Of a DNA stretch of 64,000 nucleotides, positions 12,254-22,838 are shown piece by piece. How positions within the stretch are numbered: the stretch's first letter is position 1; each line of letters begins with the position of its first letter. Below the pieces are notes generated by a model that was not told where the DNA came from, ran no database searches, and was given only the letters and a program-made list of their open reading frames with translations. The DNA comes from Entophlyctis helioformis (taxonomy: Eukaryota; Chytridiomycota; Chytridiomycetes; Chytridiales; Chytriomycetaceae): assembly GCA_025526915.1 (NCBI GenBank), contig JAHLKH010000160.1, positions 1 to 64,000 of the forward strand, read 5' to 3'. Made by a program: the position numbers and the translations under genes.

Positions 12254-15200
12254 TCATTTGGGTCCGGCCTGCATGGCCTGCATGGCTTGCAGCCGCTTGG
12301 ACAGCCGCGACGCTCGATCGTACAACCGCAGTGCACCACAGACATCCACAACACGCTTTACCAGTGCCGGGTTGTCCATTCCGCCGGCATTGCGGCCACC
12401 GCCACCACCACCACCGACTGATGCCGCAGTCATGGCATCCACTGGCCCGCACACGTTGCGGTCAAAGCAGTCGACAAGCGCTTTGAGGACGGCGGGTGGT
12501 CGGTACGGATCGCCCTGCTCCCACCAGACACGCGGCAGCACAGCCAGAATGCTTTCGTAGAGGGCAATGTCCGTGTCAATGAGCAGCGACGCATCCAGGG
12601 CAGTGAGGAGCACGTGGTCAAGAAGAAGCAGTGCTATCGGACGCAGCCTGTCGTCGTCAATGTACCGCTGCCATGCGAGCGCATTCTTGAGCAGCTGTCC
12701 AGCCCATCCAGGAGCGTCAGAAACTCTGCCGTGGTGCCGAAGAAGCAACATCAGAAGCCACATACCTGGAGATGCGCGTCGATCCACTCGCGTTTGGGTC
12801 CATCCGCGCCGAATGCTGATCCACCAACAGGCCGCTCGACATCCACAGCAACCACTGCCCTCCGCACGCTGTCGTGGATCTGCTTGACAACAGCATCGAC
12901 CACAGACCGGAACGCCGGCGACCTGCAGTCCGTGTAGTCGAGCAGCGATCCAGCGACGCGCAACAAGAACGCGTTCGCAGTCGCATCAAACGGATCAAAC
13001 GCGTGGACACGGCGCACAAGCACGGGTACAACAGTCTTCTCGACGACCTTGGCAAGGAGAGCTGCCTCGGGTGCGTCCGGATCAACATGGTCCTCTTGTT
13101 GGCCAAATGTGGAGAGATCTCGGTGCCACTCTGTCTCTTCCAGGTCCATGGCAGCCTGTGCAGCACAGAAACTCGGATGAGAATGGTATCGCTGCATGGA
13201 GAACACCAGAAAACTGACCTGCAGTGGCCGCCACTGGAACATCTCGCACCGCACATGGAGATCGAACGCAGCGGCAAGGCTGAGAGCACCGTATGCATTG
13301 TCGTAGTCGGTTGGGTACGCCTGCTTCCACATCTGGAACTGCTGCTTGACAGCCGACAGTGAGCGGAACTGCTCATCGACATCATCAAACAGTCGGCTAT
13401 GGTCCGTCATGATCTGGTCGACTGCAGACACGAGCACATAAAAGTGAGTTTCTTGGCTGCCGGGTTCTTTGTTCAAGTCAAACTTACTCGACCGTTCTGG
13501 GGCGGCCACTGCTCCATCCTCGGCCTCGTCCTCTACTGCGCGGTAACCAACTGCCGAGAGTTGCGTGTCAGGACTGAGCAACGCACTGCTAAACAGGAGG
13601 ATGCACTCACCACCAGCAAACGATGCAAACAGCGAGCCTAAATGAGCAAATCGAGCGCTCGCCGTCTCTGCTGCCGTACGCTTTTCATGATAGGCCAAGT
13701 CGCGCTCAAGCTCCTCGAGCAAGCCCATCTGCACAACCAGCCAGGTCAGTGCCGTCGCAGTCTAAACACATGCCCAGAAACGCCGACGCACCTTGACATC
13801 AAGAAACTCGTCGAGGTTGCCGACAAACACGTCCAGCTTCTGGAAATACTCGTAGCGCTGTCCAGCACTCACGACCTCGAGACTCATCTTCTCGATATCA
13901 ACACTGGCCGTCTCGACATCAGAACGAAGAGCATTCAGATGCAGCTCGTGCTCCTTGCATAACGTGTCGAGATTAAAGACTGCTGCGTCGAGGGCAGCTG
14001 CGATGTCGGGCACAGACGGAATCGGCGTGATCTGCGGAACTGCTCGCCATGCACAGACACGTGAGCATTCAGGCATGGCAAACAACAATCGATGGCGCTC
14101 ACGTACTGGGCTGGATGGTACCAGACACGGCTGGGACAGGCTGCCGCAATCCTCCCATACCATTGACGGCGAGTTCGAGATCGCCGCGGCGGCCCTTTGC
14201 AATCTGCTGCATCTCCCATCCAAGCACCTCCTCGTCGGCATCGTCGTCATCCATTCTGCACGCATGGCCATTCGTCAGCGTCTGCGTATCAACAGGGATG
14301 CGGGCAACATGCTGAGACGTACGCAAGCCGTAGGTCGTCGGCCATGAGCTTCTTCGACTTGGCCTTGGCCTCGACCACAGCAGACGCGCCAAACACAATC
14401 TTGTCACCCTGGTAGTCGTCGTACGCCTCCTCGCCCTCGATCTCCTGATCCTCAGTCACGAGCCTCGACTCGCCATACCTGACCGAAACAGTCTGCATGG
14501 CATTTCAGCAACTCGGCTTGCCATCTCTTTCGAGGGATGCAAGACTCACCGACTCAGTCAGCGGCACAAAGGCAGGTGCAGACTCGGCAGAAGCGACAGC
14601 AGCAGCACGACGCTGCTCGCGAATGCGCCTGGCAGCCTCGATCTCGTCCTTGGTGGGGATCCGGGTGCCACTCGTCCGGCCGCCGTCATCGTCATCTCCC
14701 ACCAGATCGGAGGGATCCGTGGCCGGCGGACGGCCAGCCGCGCGTTGTTTCTGACGCATCTCGGCAAGGACTTGCGGCGTGTAGGCTGTTGAGGCGAGCG
14801 CTGCTCCTGTCGATGTCTGCGGTGCAGCTGCCGATGCTGTCTGCGCAGACGGGATGCCGAGCGGCACTTCCAGTCGCGACTTGGCCTTGTTGATCTTGAA
14901 CGCCTGCACCGGCGCTTCCTGTGATGCCGGTGAGTCGCACGGACATGGGTGGGCAGGGGCTGGCAGCAACAGGCAGGCAGGCAGGCAGAACGGCAAACAC
15001 ACCTCTTCGTCGCCGCCGAAGCTGAGCGACGGCTTGGACGATGCAGCCAGCGGCTTCTTGGTGCTCTTGCCAGGCTTTCTGGCCCTGTTGGCACGACGCC
15101 CGGCGCCAAGATCGTCGTCAGACACCTGGTCCATGTCGGTGACGTCAGTGGCCGCTGTTGCTGAGACGTCTGGCTGGTCCTGCGCCATGGGTTTCGGGGC

Positions 15201-15293
15201 ATCGCCTTGTCCCTCTTCCTCATCATGCTCGTCGCCAGCCCACTTGCGGCGGCCTCCAACGGCGGCTTGCTTCTTCTTGCGAGCGACAAACAT
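12254..15293 (-). CDS. GCFC-domain protein (PAXBP1/GCFC2 family, spliceosome disassembly)
   Basis: Family members act in intron-lariat spliceosome disassembly in the nucleus. Exons in order: 15003-15293, 14550-14918, 14323-14492, 14107-14255, 13792-14039, 13219-13728, 12766-13155, 12254-12694; total 2568 nt, intact 855 aa. The N-terminus is basic and acidic (MFVARKKKQAAVGGRRKW), followed by FKINKAKSRLEVPLG, YTPQVLAEMRQKQRAAG, IPTKDEIEAARRIREQRRAA and FVPLTE, the usual order in PAXBP1/GCFC2. The middle has LGWEMQQIAKG and a coiled coil (LDTLCKEHELHLNALRSDVE); the C-terminal half is the helical GCFC domain (FQMWKQAYPTDYDNAYGALS; LLKNALAWQRYIDDDRL). It ends with a Gly run and a basic helix. Every splice phase closes, so the gene looks functional. 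Family assignment rests on motif order, not a database search. Confidence 0.85.
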
Positions 15294-15394
15294 ATCAAGA
15301 GATTGCTGAAGATGGGACTGGATGGATGAATGGATGTATTGCGATGTGCAGGATATGGACAGAGAGCAAGCGATGCTCGTGTCTTGGATGCAGA

Positions 15395-15625
15395 TCAGAA
15401 GCGACGCAGGGCCATCGGTGCAGACGGTGCAGGGTTCATCTGAGCGAGTTCGAGCGAGCTCGTGCGTTTGCTGATCGTGTTGGAGCCATGTGCAGGCGAC
15501 AGTGTGCTGCCAGGCGAGGTGGATGCCCATGTGGCACTTGGCTTTGGTGCAGCAGCCGAGCGAGCTGTGACGGGAGGGAAGCCGGCCGAAGCGAGTGCAG
15601 ATGCGTGGACGTTGTCATGGATCAT
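15395..15625 (-). CDS. Small Ser/Ala/Pro-rich protein, 76 aa
   Basis: A 76-codon frame starting MIHDNVHASALASAGFPPVT and ending MALRRF, rich in Ser, Ala, Pro and Thr. No domain, signal peptide or membrane segment is visible. Support comes from a perfect TATA box 69 bp upstream of the ATG, the same spacing as in the nearby secreted-protein gene at 21249, and from ordinary coding composition. The frame is open further upstream, but that part is low-complexity. It lies 101 bp upstream of the GCFC start on the same strand and just outside the left arm of the inverted repeat. It could instead be part of a non-coding transcript. Confidence 0.4.
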   Translation of the reverse strand: MIHDNVHASALASAGFPPVTARSAAAPKPSATWASTSPGSTLSPAHGSNTISKRTSSLELAQMNPAPSAPMALRRF

Positions 15626-15693
15626 GTTTGGATGCAGAGAGCGTTGGCTGTTGGCTGTTGATGCTGAGCAAGCGAGAGAGGGACAGCCGATGG

Positions 15694-15700
15694 TTTTATA
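15694..15700 (-). promoter_or_regulatory. TATA box of the 76-aa ORF
   Basis: TATAAAA on the minus strand, 69 bp upstream of the ATG at 15625. The same motif lies at almost the same distance upstream of both copies of the secreted-protein gene at 21249 and 54161. Confidence 0.5.
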
Positions 15701-15710
15701 GGCAGCTGGT

Positions 15711-17573
15711 GCAGCAGACAGACAGACAGCCTGTGTGGTGCAGCATCTGCTTGGCCACTTGATGACGATGGCTTGGCACAGATCGAGCTGGCGACGGCTG
15801 ATTGGCTGCTGTGGCGGCATTGCCACTTGGACAGGAAACGTGTCTGTGCGTGGCGGCTGCCGTTTTCGACTGTGCGAGACTGAGCGAGGCTGTCCAAGCC
15901 TGACTTGGTTGTGGATGCCAGCCAGTGCTGTGCCGCCCAGCGATCGCCTGCCCCACTCGCCTTGCTGTCTTGCCGAGAGCGGCAGTCGGCACAAGCCAGC
16001 CGGCCAGCCAGCCAGCCACGATCTGAAGCGCATCTTGGCCCAGCAACAACAAACGGCTGCGTGAACAGCAACAGCCTGCATGCCACAGCCAGCTGCTGCC
16101 ACCATGCCCTGCCAGTCTGCACACGCCTGCCAGTCCCACTCCCAACCGGCACTTATCCGCCAGCCGTCCGTCCGCCTGCTGTCCAACACTGGCCCACCAA
16201 CGCCTGCCTCCACTCCAGCAGCCACTGCCAGCCATCCGTCTGCTGTCCATCCACTCGCCCCTCACAGCCATGTACCCACCATCCTTCCCGTCCTTCCCAC
16301 CACCAACAGCCAGCAGCCAACAGCGAGCAACCAGCAGTCTTGCCAAGCTGCTCTCCACAAGCCCAGCCACTCCAGCCCGTCTTGCTCCACAGCGCTGCAG
16401 CCCTGCAGTGCCAGACAGGAGTCAGTCGATCGCTCATGCCGCACAGTCTGCGCAACCAACAGCAGCCAGTTGCTGCCCCCAAGAGGCTGGTGTTGGTCTC
16501 TCGGACTGTGCGAGCTACGGGACTCTTGGCTCTCTGCCCACTTGACCTGGAGTGGCTTGGAATGGCTTGTCCACTTGACTTGGCTTGGGTGCGAGTGGTT
16601 TGGATGGCCAGATGCATGCGTCCGTCTGTCCCGTGTGTGAACGCTTGCAGTCGAGTGGTTGCTTGATCGTCGCTGTTGGACTGCACTGGACTGCACTGGA
16701 TCGTAGAGTGCTGCTGACGTGCTCTTGCCGTGCTGTGGGCTGTGACAGAGAGCGTCCTGTTGTGCTGCACTCGCTTGGTCGCCCCGTTTGGTCAGTCGCG
16801 TCCGTGTCCGCGTGCAGGCTGTGCGTGTCTCGCATTCGTGCGTGCTGTCCATCTCACGGCACCAATAGCAGCATCAGCAACGACGACTGCGAGACTGAGT
16901 CAGCCAAGCGTGCGGCCACTGGCAGCCGTGCGATGCTCTGCCACTGGTGCTTGATGCCACGGCCGCCTGTCTGCCCTCCTCGCTCCCGCCCTCTCGCCCC
17001 GCACACGCTGCCCATGCACAAGGCGGCCTTGATGGTGCTCGCAGTGGTCGTCGCGACAACGTCCATGGATCCATCCATCCAAGACGGGCAGGCTGGCTGC
17101 ATCCACTGCTCTGCGGAACTCAGGCACACCAGCAAGTCGAGCAGCAGCATCCAACACTCGCCTCTGTGCCTGGCGGCTCTGTGCGGTGTCCATGCGATGT
17201 CCGAGCAGCCTGCCTCGTCGCTATCCGACTCGCACGCCATCAATGGACAGACTCGCTCTTTGCTCGTTGCAGGTCAACTGCGATGCATCGACAACAACCA
17301 GGCACATTGCCATTCACACACAGACAGGCAGACAGACGGATCGCTTGCAAGACTGTGAGCATCAGGCGACACCTCGCAACTGCATCACAGCCCATGCTGA
17401 GCCACCGTCACAGCTCGCCAGATGCACAGCTGCAATGGTGTTCCACCCACCAAGCCAGCAGCCACGTCATTGTCCTTTTGGGAAACCACAAAAGTCTCCG
17501 AGCCGTGTCTTTGCCAAAGAGCAAGCATCACCAAACAGCTGCAACAACTGTTCGAACAATCATCAGCATCAGC
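15711..17573. other. Low-complexity non-coding block of the left arm
   Basis: About 1.9 kb rich in CAGC, CTGG, CAGT and GACA-type short repeats. Long open frames exist on several strands, but their predicted peptides are repeats of Trp/Ala/Gly or Ser/Gln/Pro and do not stay in frame with the other arm. I see no convincing gene; it may be upstream sequence of the gene at 17574. Confidence 0.5.
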
Positions 17574-18664
17574 ATGTCCAGCTACAGCCGCATCAGCGCC
17601 AACACCAGCCCGTTGGCCGCACCCCTCTCAGAGGGTCGCCATTCTTGCTCACATGACAGGACCTCGCGCAAGAACCAGCCTCGACGCCATTGCGCGTTGA
17701 TTAGGCCGCACAAAGCCGGCCTGACGCGCCAGAATGAGCAGCCGAGCAGACGCGTCTGGCGCATCTGGCTGCCCAGCAGCACACGATGGTTGGTGGACTT
17801 GCCTGTGTCGCTCTTTGCCTGTATCGGCGTCAGTCCATACCCACTCCATCGCTTGCGGCTGTCATTCCATTCCTCTGGTAGTCTTCGCTGGCTGGCTGGC
17901 TGACCATGCGCGTGAATCGGAACATTCATTGGCAGACGCCGCAGCTGGCGCGTGTCCTTTTGGCTGCCCAGTTGCCCGCACGCGTATCGGCCACGCGGCC
18001 TCGCCGGTCCACACGCACGCCACCAAGAGCAAGCCGACGCAATGCCTTTTGGGCGACAGCTGCGTGGCGACCTCGACATCGGACACCCGCAGCCGCCTAA
18101 GTATGCAGGCCACCAAGTCGACTCACTGGCATCCCTAGACATCCCATCATGGCTCGGAAGTCCAGCAGCCGCCGACTCTACGGACCAGCCGATTGTTTCT
18201 GCCAGCCCATACACCAGCAGAGGGGCGACAACCGCACACGGGATCTCGGATGTCTCGCCAGTCCGAGAATCAAGCACTTTGCCATGCCCAACAATCGCCT
18301 CGGCTGCGTCGGATCAAGGACCGCAACCTCTCTCGACTGTAGCCAATCGCACAAACAAGAAGCGAGAGCGCGATGCTCAGGACGTCGGCAGGTGCGAGTC
18401 GGCAGAGCCACGCTCGCCACCGAAGCGGGCCTGCCTGCCACGCTGTCGCTCTGCCCCGCCCTCGCTTCCATCACAGAGGATTACGTTGACGTTTGGCTCC
18501 AGGCTCTAGCCCAAGACGACGGGTCTCGGGCTACCTCTCCCCTCTATCCATCCTCAGGCTCGGCATACTTGCCGTCGCCCTATATGCCAAAGACTCCTCA
18601 CTACTCGCCTATCGAGCCACGGTGGTCGCCTGAAGCGTCTTTCATTCATCTCGACTTGCAGTGA
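17574..18664 (+). CDS. Uncharacterised Pro/Ser-rich protein, left-arm copy (frame broken in this sequence)
   Basis: No family recognised. Both arms share the start MSSY(S/F)RISANTSPL, the segment CALIRPHKAGLTR, and a long C-terminal part: SLASLDIPSWLGSPAAADS, a basic stretch NRTNKKRERDAQDVG, PPKRACLPRCRSAPPSLPS, DVWLQALAQDDGSRATSP, and the end PYMPKTPHYSPIEPRWSPE...IHLDLQ. An intron probably lies near 17878-17960 (GTAGTC donor). Relative to the right arm this copy lacks a base near 18115 and near 18477, and differs near 17610; at other sites the right arm is the broken one, so a consensus of the two restores most of the frame. The basic patch suggests a nuclear protein, weakly. It is convergent with the secreted-protein gene at 19189. 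Confidence 0.45.
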
Positions 18665-19188
18665 ATCGCATTCTGCTTGACTGGAGAAATACACTGCTAT
18701 AATCGACCTGTGTGGACTGGTGATTGTTGAGCCGGCAGCCGATCAGCAAGCAGGCTGTGGACCCTTGCGATGCCATCAGCTGCTTTGGTGGTGTAGACTC
18801 GTTGCTGGCAGTGACGGCAGCAGCCACGGTCAGCCTTGCCATTGTCGTCCGAGCACCAGCGAGCATCACGATCAGATGCAAGGCTTGGAGCGATCTCCGA
18901 GTTGCGTCTGCTCCAAGCTGGCTGGCCTGTCTGATGGCGCCGACTGGATCTCAAGTGCCACGGCCAAGCCTGGTTGAGATCAAGGCTGGTGAGTGTGCAG
19001 CGGCCTGCTCTGACGACGATGCCTGGTGGAGTGCAGGCAGATGCATCCTCACAAGCGACAGCATGGCCACGCCTGACCACCGCAAAGTGAATGTGCATGG
19101 TGGCTGTGCGATGCAGCCCCTCTGTCTCCCATCAGCATCCAAACTTGCAGATCTGGTGCACAGGAGGTGTATGTATTGGGAGGGACAT
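18665..19188. other. Intergenic, left arm (3' ends of two convergent genes)
   Basis: 524 bp between convergent stop codons. It is conserved with 56209-56719. I see no gene; small open frames here are not conserved in frame between the arms. Confidence 0.5.
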
Positions 19189-20003
19189 CTAGAAGGACAT
19201 GGCAGCAAGCACAGCAACAAGCGCAGCACCAATAGAAGCGCCAGCAGACTGCGCCGAGCCGGTGGCGGCTTCTGCGTGGCAATGACAGACGGAACCGTCG
19301 CAGAGGCAGTGGCAGTCGCCGTGGACTTGGACGCAGCGGTCGTCGTGGTTGTGGCAGTCTGGTTGCCCGCGCAGTTGCCCACGAGACGCAGGTTGGACAG
19401 ACGGAACACGGCGCCGCTGGGCGTCATGTTGACAATGGTCCAGTCCTTGAGGTGCTTAAAGTCATAGGCGCCGCCCTTGAGGTTCTTGGCGTAGTCGGCA
19501 AACGGCAGCGTGACGGCCTTCTTGGATCCGTCCGTCTTGAGGTAGCTCGACAGCGGCTTGTACACCGAGTCGACCAGCCGGGTCTTGCAGTCGGCCGAGC
19601 GCTGTGTGAGCGTAAAGTTCATGTTGGAGCCGGCGGGAGCGACGAGGTCGAACGCAATGGCCGTGTAGCCCGTGAGGTCGAAGCAGGCGCCAATGTCGAA
19701 CTTGCCGAACCAGTAGTTGAAGGTCGGGGCGGTGCCTGGGTTGGCCTGCGGCTCGGGCTGGCCAACGTCGGCCGTGCCAGCGGTGATGACGACCTCCTTG
19801 CCAGCCGGGTTGACGGCAAAGGTGGCGCCTTGTGCGCCATAGTCGCCGTTGAGCAGGTTGGCCGGACGAGCGCCGCCGCCCTCGGGCAGCGTGACGGTGC
19901 GGGCAGCCGCAAAGTCGTCGACGAGCAGGTCGGGCTTGCAGGCAGCCTGCGCGTTGGCAACAGCGGCAGCAGCGGCGGCGACGAGGGCAACAGGGACGAT
20001 CAT
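19189..20003 (-). CDS. Secreted, probably GPI-anchored protein, paralogue 1, left-arm copy
   Basis: Signal peptide MIVPVALVAAAAAAVANA, then ACKPDLLVDDFAAAR and a beta-rich ectodomain (NYWFGKFDIGACFDLTGY, FTLTQRSADCKTRLVDS, FKHLKDWTIVNMTPSG, RLSNLRLVGNC), a Thr/Ala/Ser linker and a hydrophobic tail. The VDDF...CFDLTGY...DLV pattern resembles galactose-binding-like folds (CBM11/CIA30 type); this is an inference. Compared with the right-arm copy (271 aa) it lacks one C in a C-run near 19265-19268, which shifts the last 24 codons into an unrelated frame running to 18951. The end given is the homologous TAG. A consensus error is likelier than a real change. Confidence 0.75.
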
Positions 20004-20420
20004 GGCGTGGTTGGATGGAGGAAGGCGGACAAGGCGGGCTGTGTGCCTGCAGATGCAATGAGGCGGCGGCGGCCAATCAGCGAGCTGCACAAGCGCACAG
20101 CCCTGTGTGTGGCAGTGCACAGGCACACAGCACACAAGCAAAGCAACAAAACGCGGACGGAGTTGGGAGGCGCAAGAGCGGCGTGTTTGGCACTGCCGAG
20201 CGGTGGTTGTGACGGCGGATCAGTGGCACCATTACGTCAAGCTGTCGCTGTTGCTGCTGTTGCTGCTGCTGCTGTTGCTGTTGCCGCCCAACACGGACAG
20301 CGTCAGAAGGCATGAAGGAGGCGGCATGCACCAGTTGCTCATGATCACTATGGGTTCATTGGAAGTGGCGTGGCAAGAGTCTCAAAGAAATGTATCAGGA
20401 TAAGTATGTGGAACAGCGAT
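20004..20420. other. Intergenic between secreted paralogues 1 and 2, left arm
   Basis: 417 bp, with a (CAG/CTG)-rich run near 20240-20285, a CCAAT box on the minus strand near 20075, and conserved counterparts at 54989-55392. It must contain the promoter of paralogue 1, but I see no TATA box. Confidence 0.4.
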
Positions 20421-21249
20421 CTAGAAGCCGCCGATGAAGGCAGCAAGACCGGCAAGGGCAGCGCCGAGGTACGCAGATGCCTGCACGGCCATGCCGGCGT
20501 TCTTGGTGGCGGGGGCGGCCGTCGCACTGGGCACAGCAGCAGAAGCGCCACCAGTCGCACCGCCAGTCGCACCACCAGTGTTGCCACTGACGGTGGTGTT
20601 GAGAGGCGAGCAGCCACCAATCAGGCGCATGTTGGACAGGCGGAACACGGCACCCTGGGGCTTCATGTCGACCATGGTCCAGTCCTTGAGGTGGACAAAG
20701 TCAAAGGGAGCGCCGTTGAGGTTCTTGGCAAAGTCGACAAACGGCATGATGACCGTCTTCTTGGTGCCGTCGGGCGTGATGTACTTGGAGAGCGACGTGT
20801 ACTCCGAGTCGATGAGACGCACCGAGCAGTTGGCCGAGCGCTGCGTGAGCGTGAACGAGGCCGACGAGCCGGCCGGCGCAACGAGGTCAAAGGCCACGGC
20901 AAAGTAGCCAGTGAGGTCGAAGCAGGCACCAATGTCGAACTTGGAGAACCAGAAGTTGCTGGTGCCGTTGGTGGACGTCAGGACGACCTCCTTGGCCAGC
21001 GGGTTGATGACGAACGTCGCGCCGACCGCACCGTAGTCGCCGCCGAGCAGGTTGCCTGGACGGGAGTCGCCACCGTCGATGGGCAGGAGCGTCACGTTGC
21101 GCAGGGTGGCAAAGTCGTCAACGACAGCGTCGGGCTTGCACGGACCGCCGGGACCAGCAGCGGGGGCGGGGGGCAGCAGGGGCAGGGGCGGGCTGGGCGT
21201 TGACGCCAACGAGGGCAGCAGCGGCGAGGAGGGCAACAGGTGCAAGCAT
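20421..21249 (-). CDS. Secreted, probably GPI-anchored protein, paralogue 2, left-arm copy
   Basis: Same family as paralogue 1: signal peptide MLAPVALLAAAALVGVNA, CKPDAVVDDFATLRNVTLLP, a Cys-containing ectodomain (NFWFSKFDIGACFDLTGY, FTLTQRSANCSVRLIDSEY, VHLKDWTMVDMKPQGAV, RLIGGC), a Gly/Ala/Thr linker with GGATGGATGGA, and a hydrophobic tail ending AFIGGF. Against the right-arm copy there is one extra base in the C-rich stretch near 21170-21185, which separates the signal peptide frame from the rest. A TATA box lies 69 bp upstream. Confidence 0.8.
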
Positions 21250-22109
21250 TGTGGATGTGGGGATCGACGGTGATCTGTGAGCTGTGGGCGAAGAAAAGTG
21301 CAGCGGCCATCAGGGCATTTTATAGGGCGGCACGGCGCGGCGCAGCGCAGCACAGCCGGCAGCCGCAGCTGAGCGGGCAAAGGGTGGCTTGCATGTTTCA
21401 TGTTGCCCCGCCGTGTGCTGGTGGTGTCATGGTGGTGCGTGCTGGTTGGTGCCATAGTCGCACCGAGGCAGAGGGGAAGGCAGCGACCAGTGCAGGGCCA
21501 GTGCAGTGCGGGGCCAGACAGACAGCGCACAGCGGCGTGCACGACGCAGCGTTGCTGTGCAGGCGGATGGCGACGGGCTGCCGTGGAGGGCTTGGCGTGT
21601 GGATGCTCGGCCGGCGTGTGGATGCACGCTGCCGGTGCCGTCGACTGGCTGGCTGGCTGGCTGGCTGGCAGAGGCCGCCTTCATCCCCACGCCTGCTCGG
21701 CGGCTTACTCGGCGGCCCGCTTGCCGACTGTGCCTGTGCCTGTGAAGCAGCGAGCACCGCAGCGCTGGCGACACAAGCACGGATCGCTCGCTGATCACGA
21801 TGTGCACTCTGTTGCCTGTGCTGCCACCGTGCCGATCTCGGGCAGCGGTACATGCCATGGGCGGCATCGCTGCTTGGCGGTCCTGCCTTGGACTGCCATG
21901 GATGCCTCGCTCTTGCCGCCCCCTTGATGCCACTCTGCAGGTGCTGCCCATGAGTGCCATGGACACACATCGACGGCTCCCGCTCAGGCTTTGTTGCTGC
22001 ACGTCGTCGACCAGCCAACGACGCAGCAGCCATCCAGTCCTTGCCGTTCATGGCTCTGGATGATCCCCACATTCAACACCAGCAGCAGCAGCATGATGCC
22101 AACGACCGT
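21250..22109. other. Intergenic, left arm, upstream of paralogue 2
   Basis: 860 bp holding the promoter of paralogue 2 and, on the far side, the 3' flank of the MAK5 fragment. It includes a (CTGG)n array near 21645-21665. No convincing gene; predicted peptides here differ in frame from those of the right arm. Confidence 0.45.
21318..21324 (-). promoter_or_regulatory. TATA box of secreted paralogue 2, left arm
   Basis: TATAAAA on the minus strand 69 bp upstream of the ATG at 21249, conserved at 54086-54092 in the right arm. Confidence 0.65.
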
Positions 22110-22718
22110 TTATTCGTATGCAAAGCCACCATCGCCATCGTCGTCCTCATCGTCCTCGTCCCCCTCAGCCTGTCGCTCGGCATCGCGCTCGGCCTTGCGT
22201 TTGAGTCCCCGCGGCGTGGCGTCCTTGCGAGCCTGCTTGGCCTCGCGCTTCCGCTTGATCTGCTCCTGCTTTTTTGGATGCGGTCCAGTCGCGCAGCCTG
22301 TCCCGTCTTGGGCTTTGCCTTGTCGACTTTGGCCTCCACTTGGCCATTGCCATCGCCATTGTCAGATCCATCGCCAGCATCGCCGTCCTGATCGCTGTTG
22401 TCAGAGTCGGCATCCGGCTTGGCAGGCTTGTCGCCACGGTGGGCAGCGACCTTGCTTCGCAGATCGTCTGTCGCCTTGCTGCTCTTGTACGCAGGCATCG
22501 CCGTGCCTGCACCATCCACACCAGTCAGCACGCCAATCCACCAGCAACGGACATGAACGCAAGCATGACACACCTTGACGCGCCAAGAACACATCAGCCT
22601 GTCCAGCAATCACATTGCTGGTGATGTACTTGGAGCTCACGCCCTTGGGCATCAGGGTTTTGCCGAGCGCCTCGCTGAGCTGGAACTTGAGGCTCGCCAG
22701 TCGGCTGCGCTCCTTGCA
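22110..22718 (-). pseudogene. 5'-truncated copy of MAK5 (C-terminal part only)
   Basis: Homologous to 52739-53343 of the intact gene: the end of exon 2 (SLKFQLSEALGKTLMPKG, VIAGQADVFLARQ), the last intron and exon 3 (GTAMPAYKSSKATDDLRSK, then an Asp/Lys-rich tail). Helicase motifs are absent because the duplication starts inside exon 2 at 22718. It also lacks one G in an A-rich stretch near 22273, which shifts the last 50 or so codons. No promoter is visible; the 121 bp upstream are the 3' flank of the gene at 22839. See the inversion finding for a reason this copy might matter. Confidence 0.85.
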
Positions 22719-22838
22719 AGCGTCGACGCAGTGTCGTCGTGCGGGTCACAACGACCAACATTTCAGAAGAATAATTAATTCAATTCAACCAAATGAAAAA
22801 TCGTGAAACCAGCCAACCAATCAGGTGCGAGCTCATGC

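Larger units (their letters stand above)
15711..22718 (+). repeat. Left arm of a 7-kb inverted repeat
   Basis: This segment matches 52739-59717 in reverse complement over its whole length. The matches include the low-complexity block, the uncharacterised gene, both secreted-protein genes and the 3' part of MAK5, in the same order. Coding parts differ by few residues; non-coding parts carry scattered substitutions and small indels. The outer edge is in a GACA repeat (about 15711). The inner edge is abrupt at 22718, where similarity to MAK5 exon 2 stops. Edges were placed by eye and may be a few bases off. Confidence 0.9.

Noticed and set aside
16000..17500. Long Ser/Gln/Pro open frames in the left arm
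   Set aside because: CAG/CAGC repeat DNA stays open in several frames; indels between the arms are not multiples of three.
18951..19188. C-terminal extension of left paralogue 1 to 396 codons
   Set aside because: Produced by a one-base loss near 19265; the right copy keeps the normal hydrophobic tail and stop.
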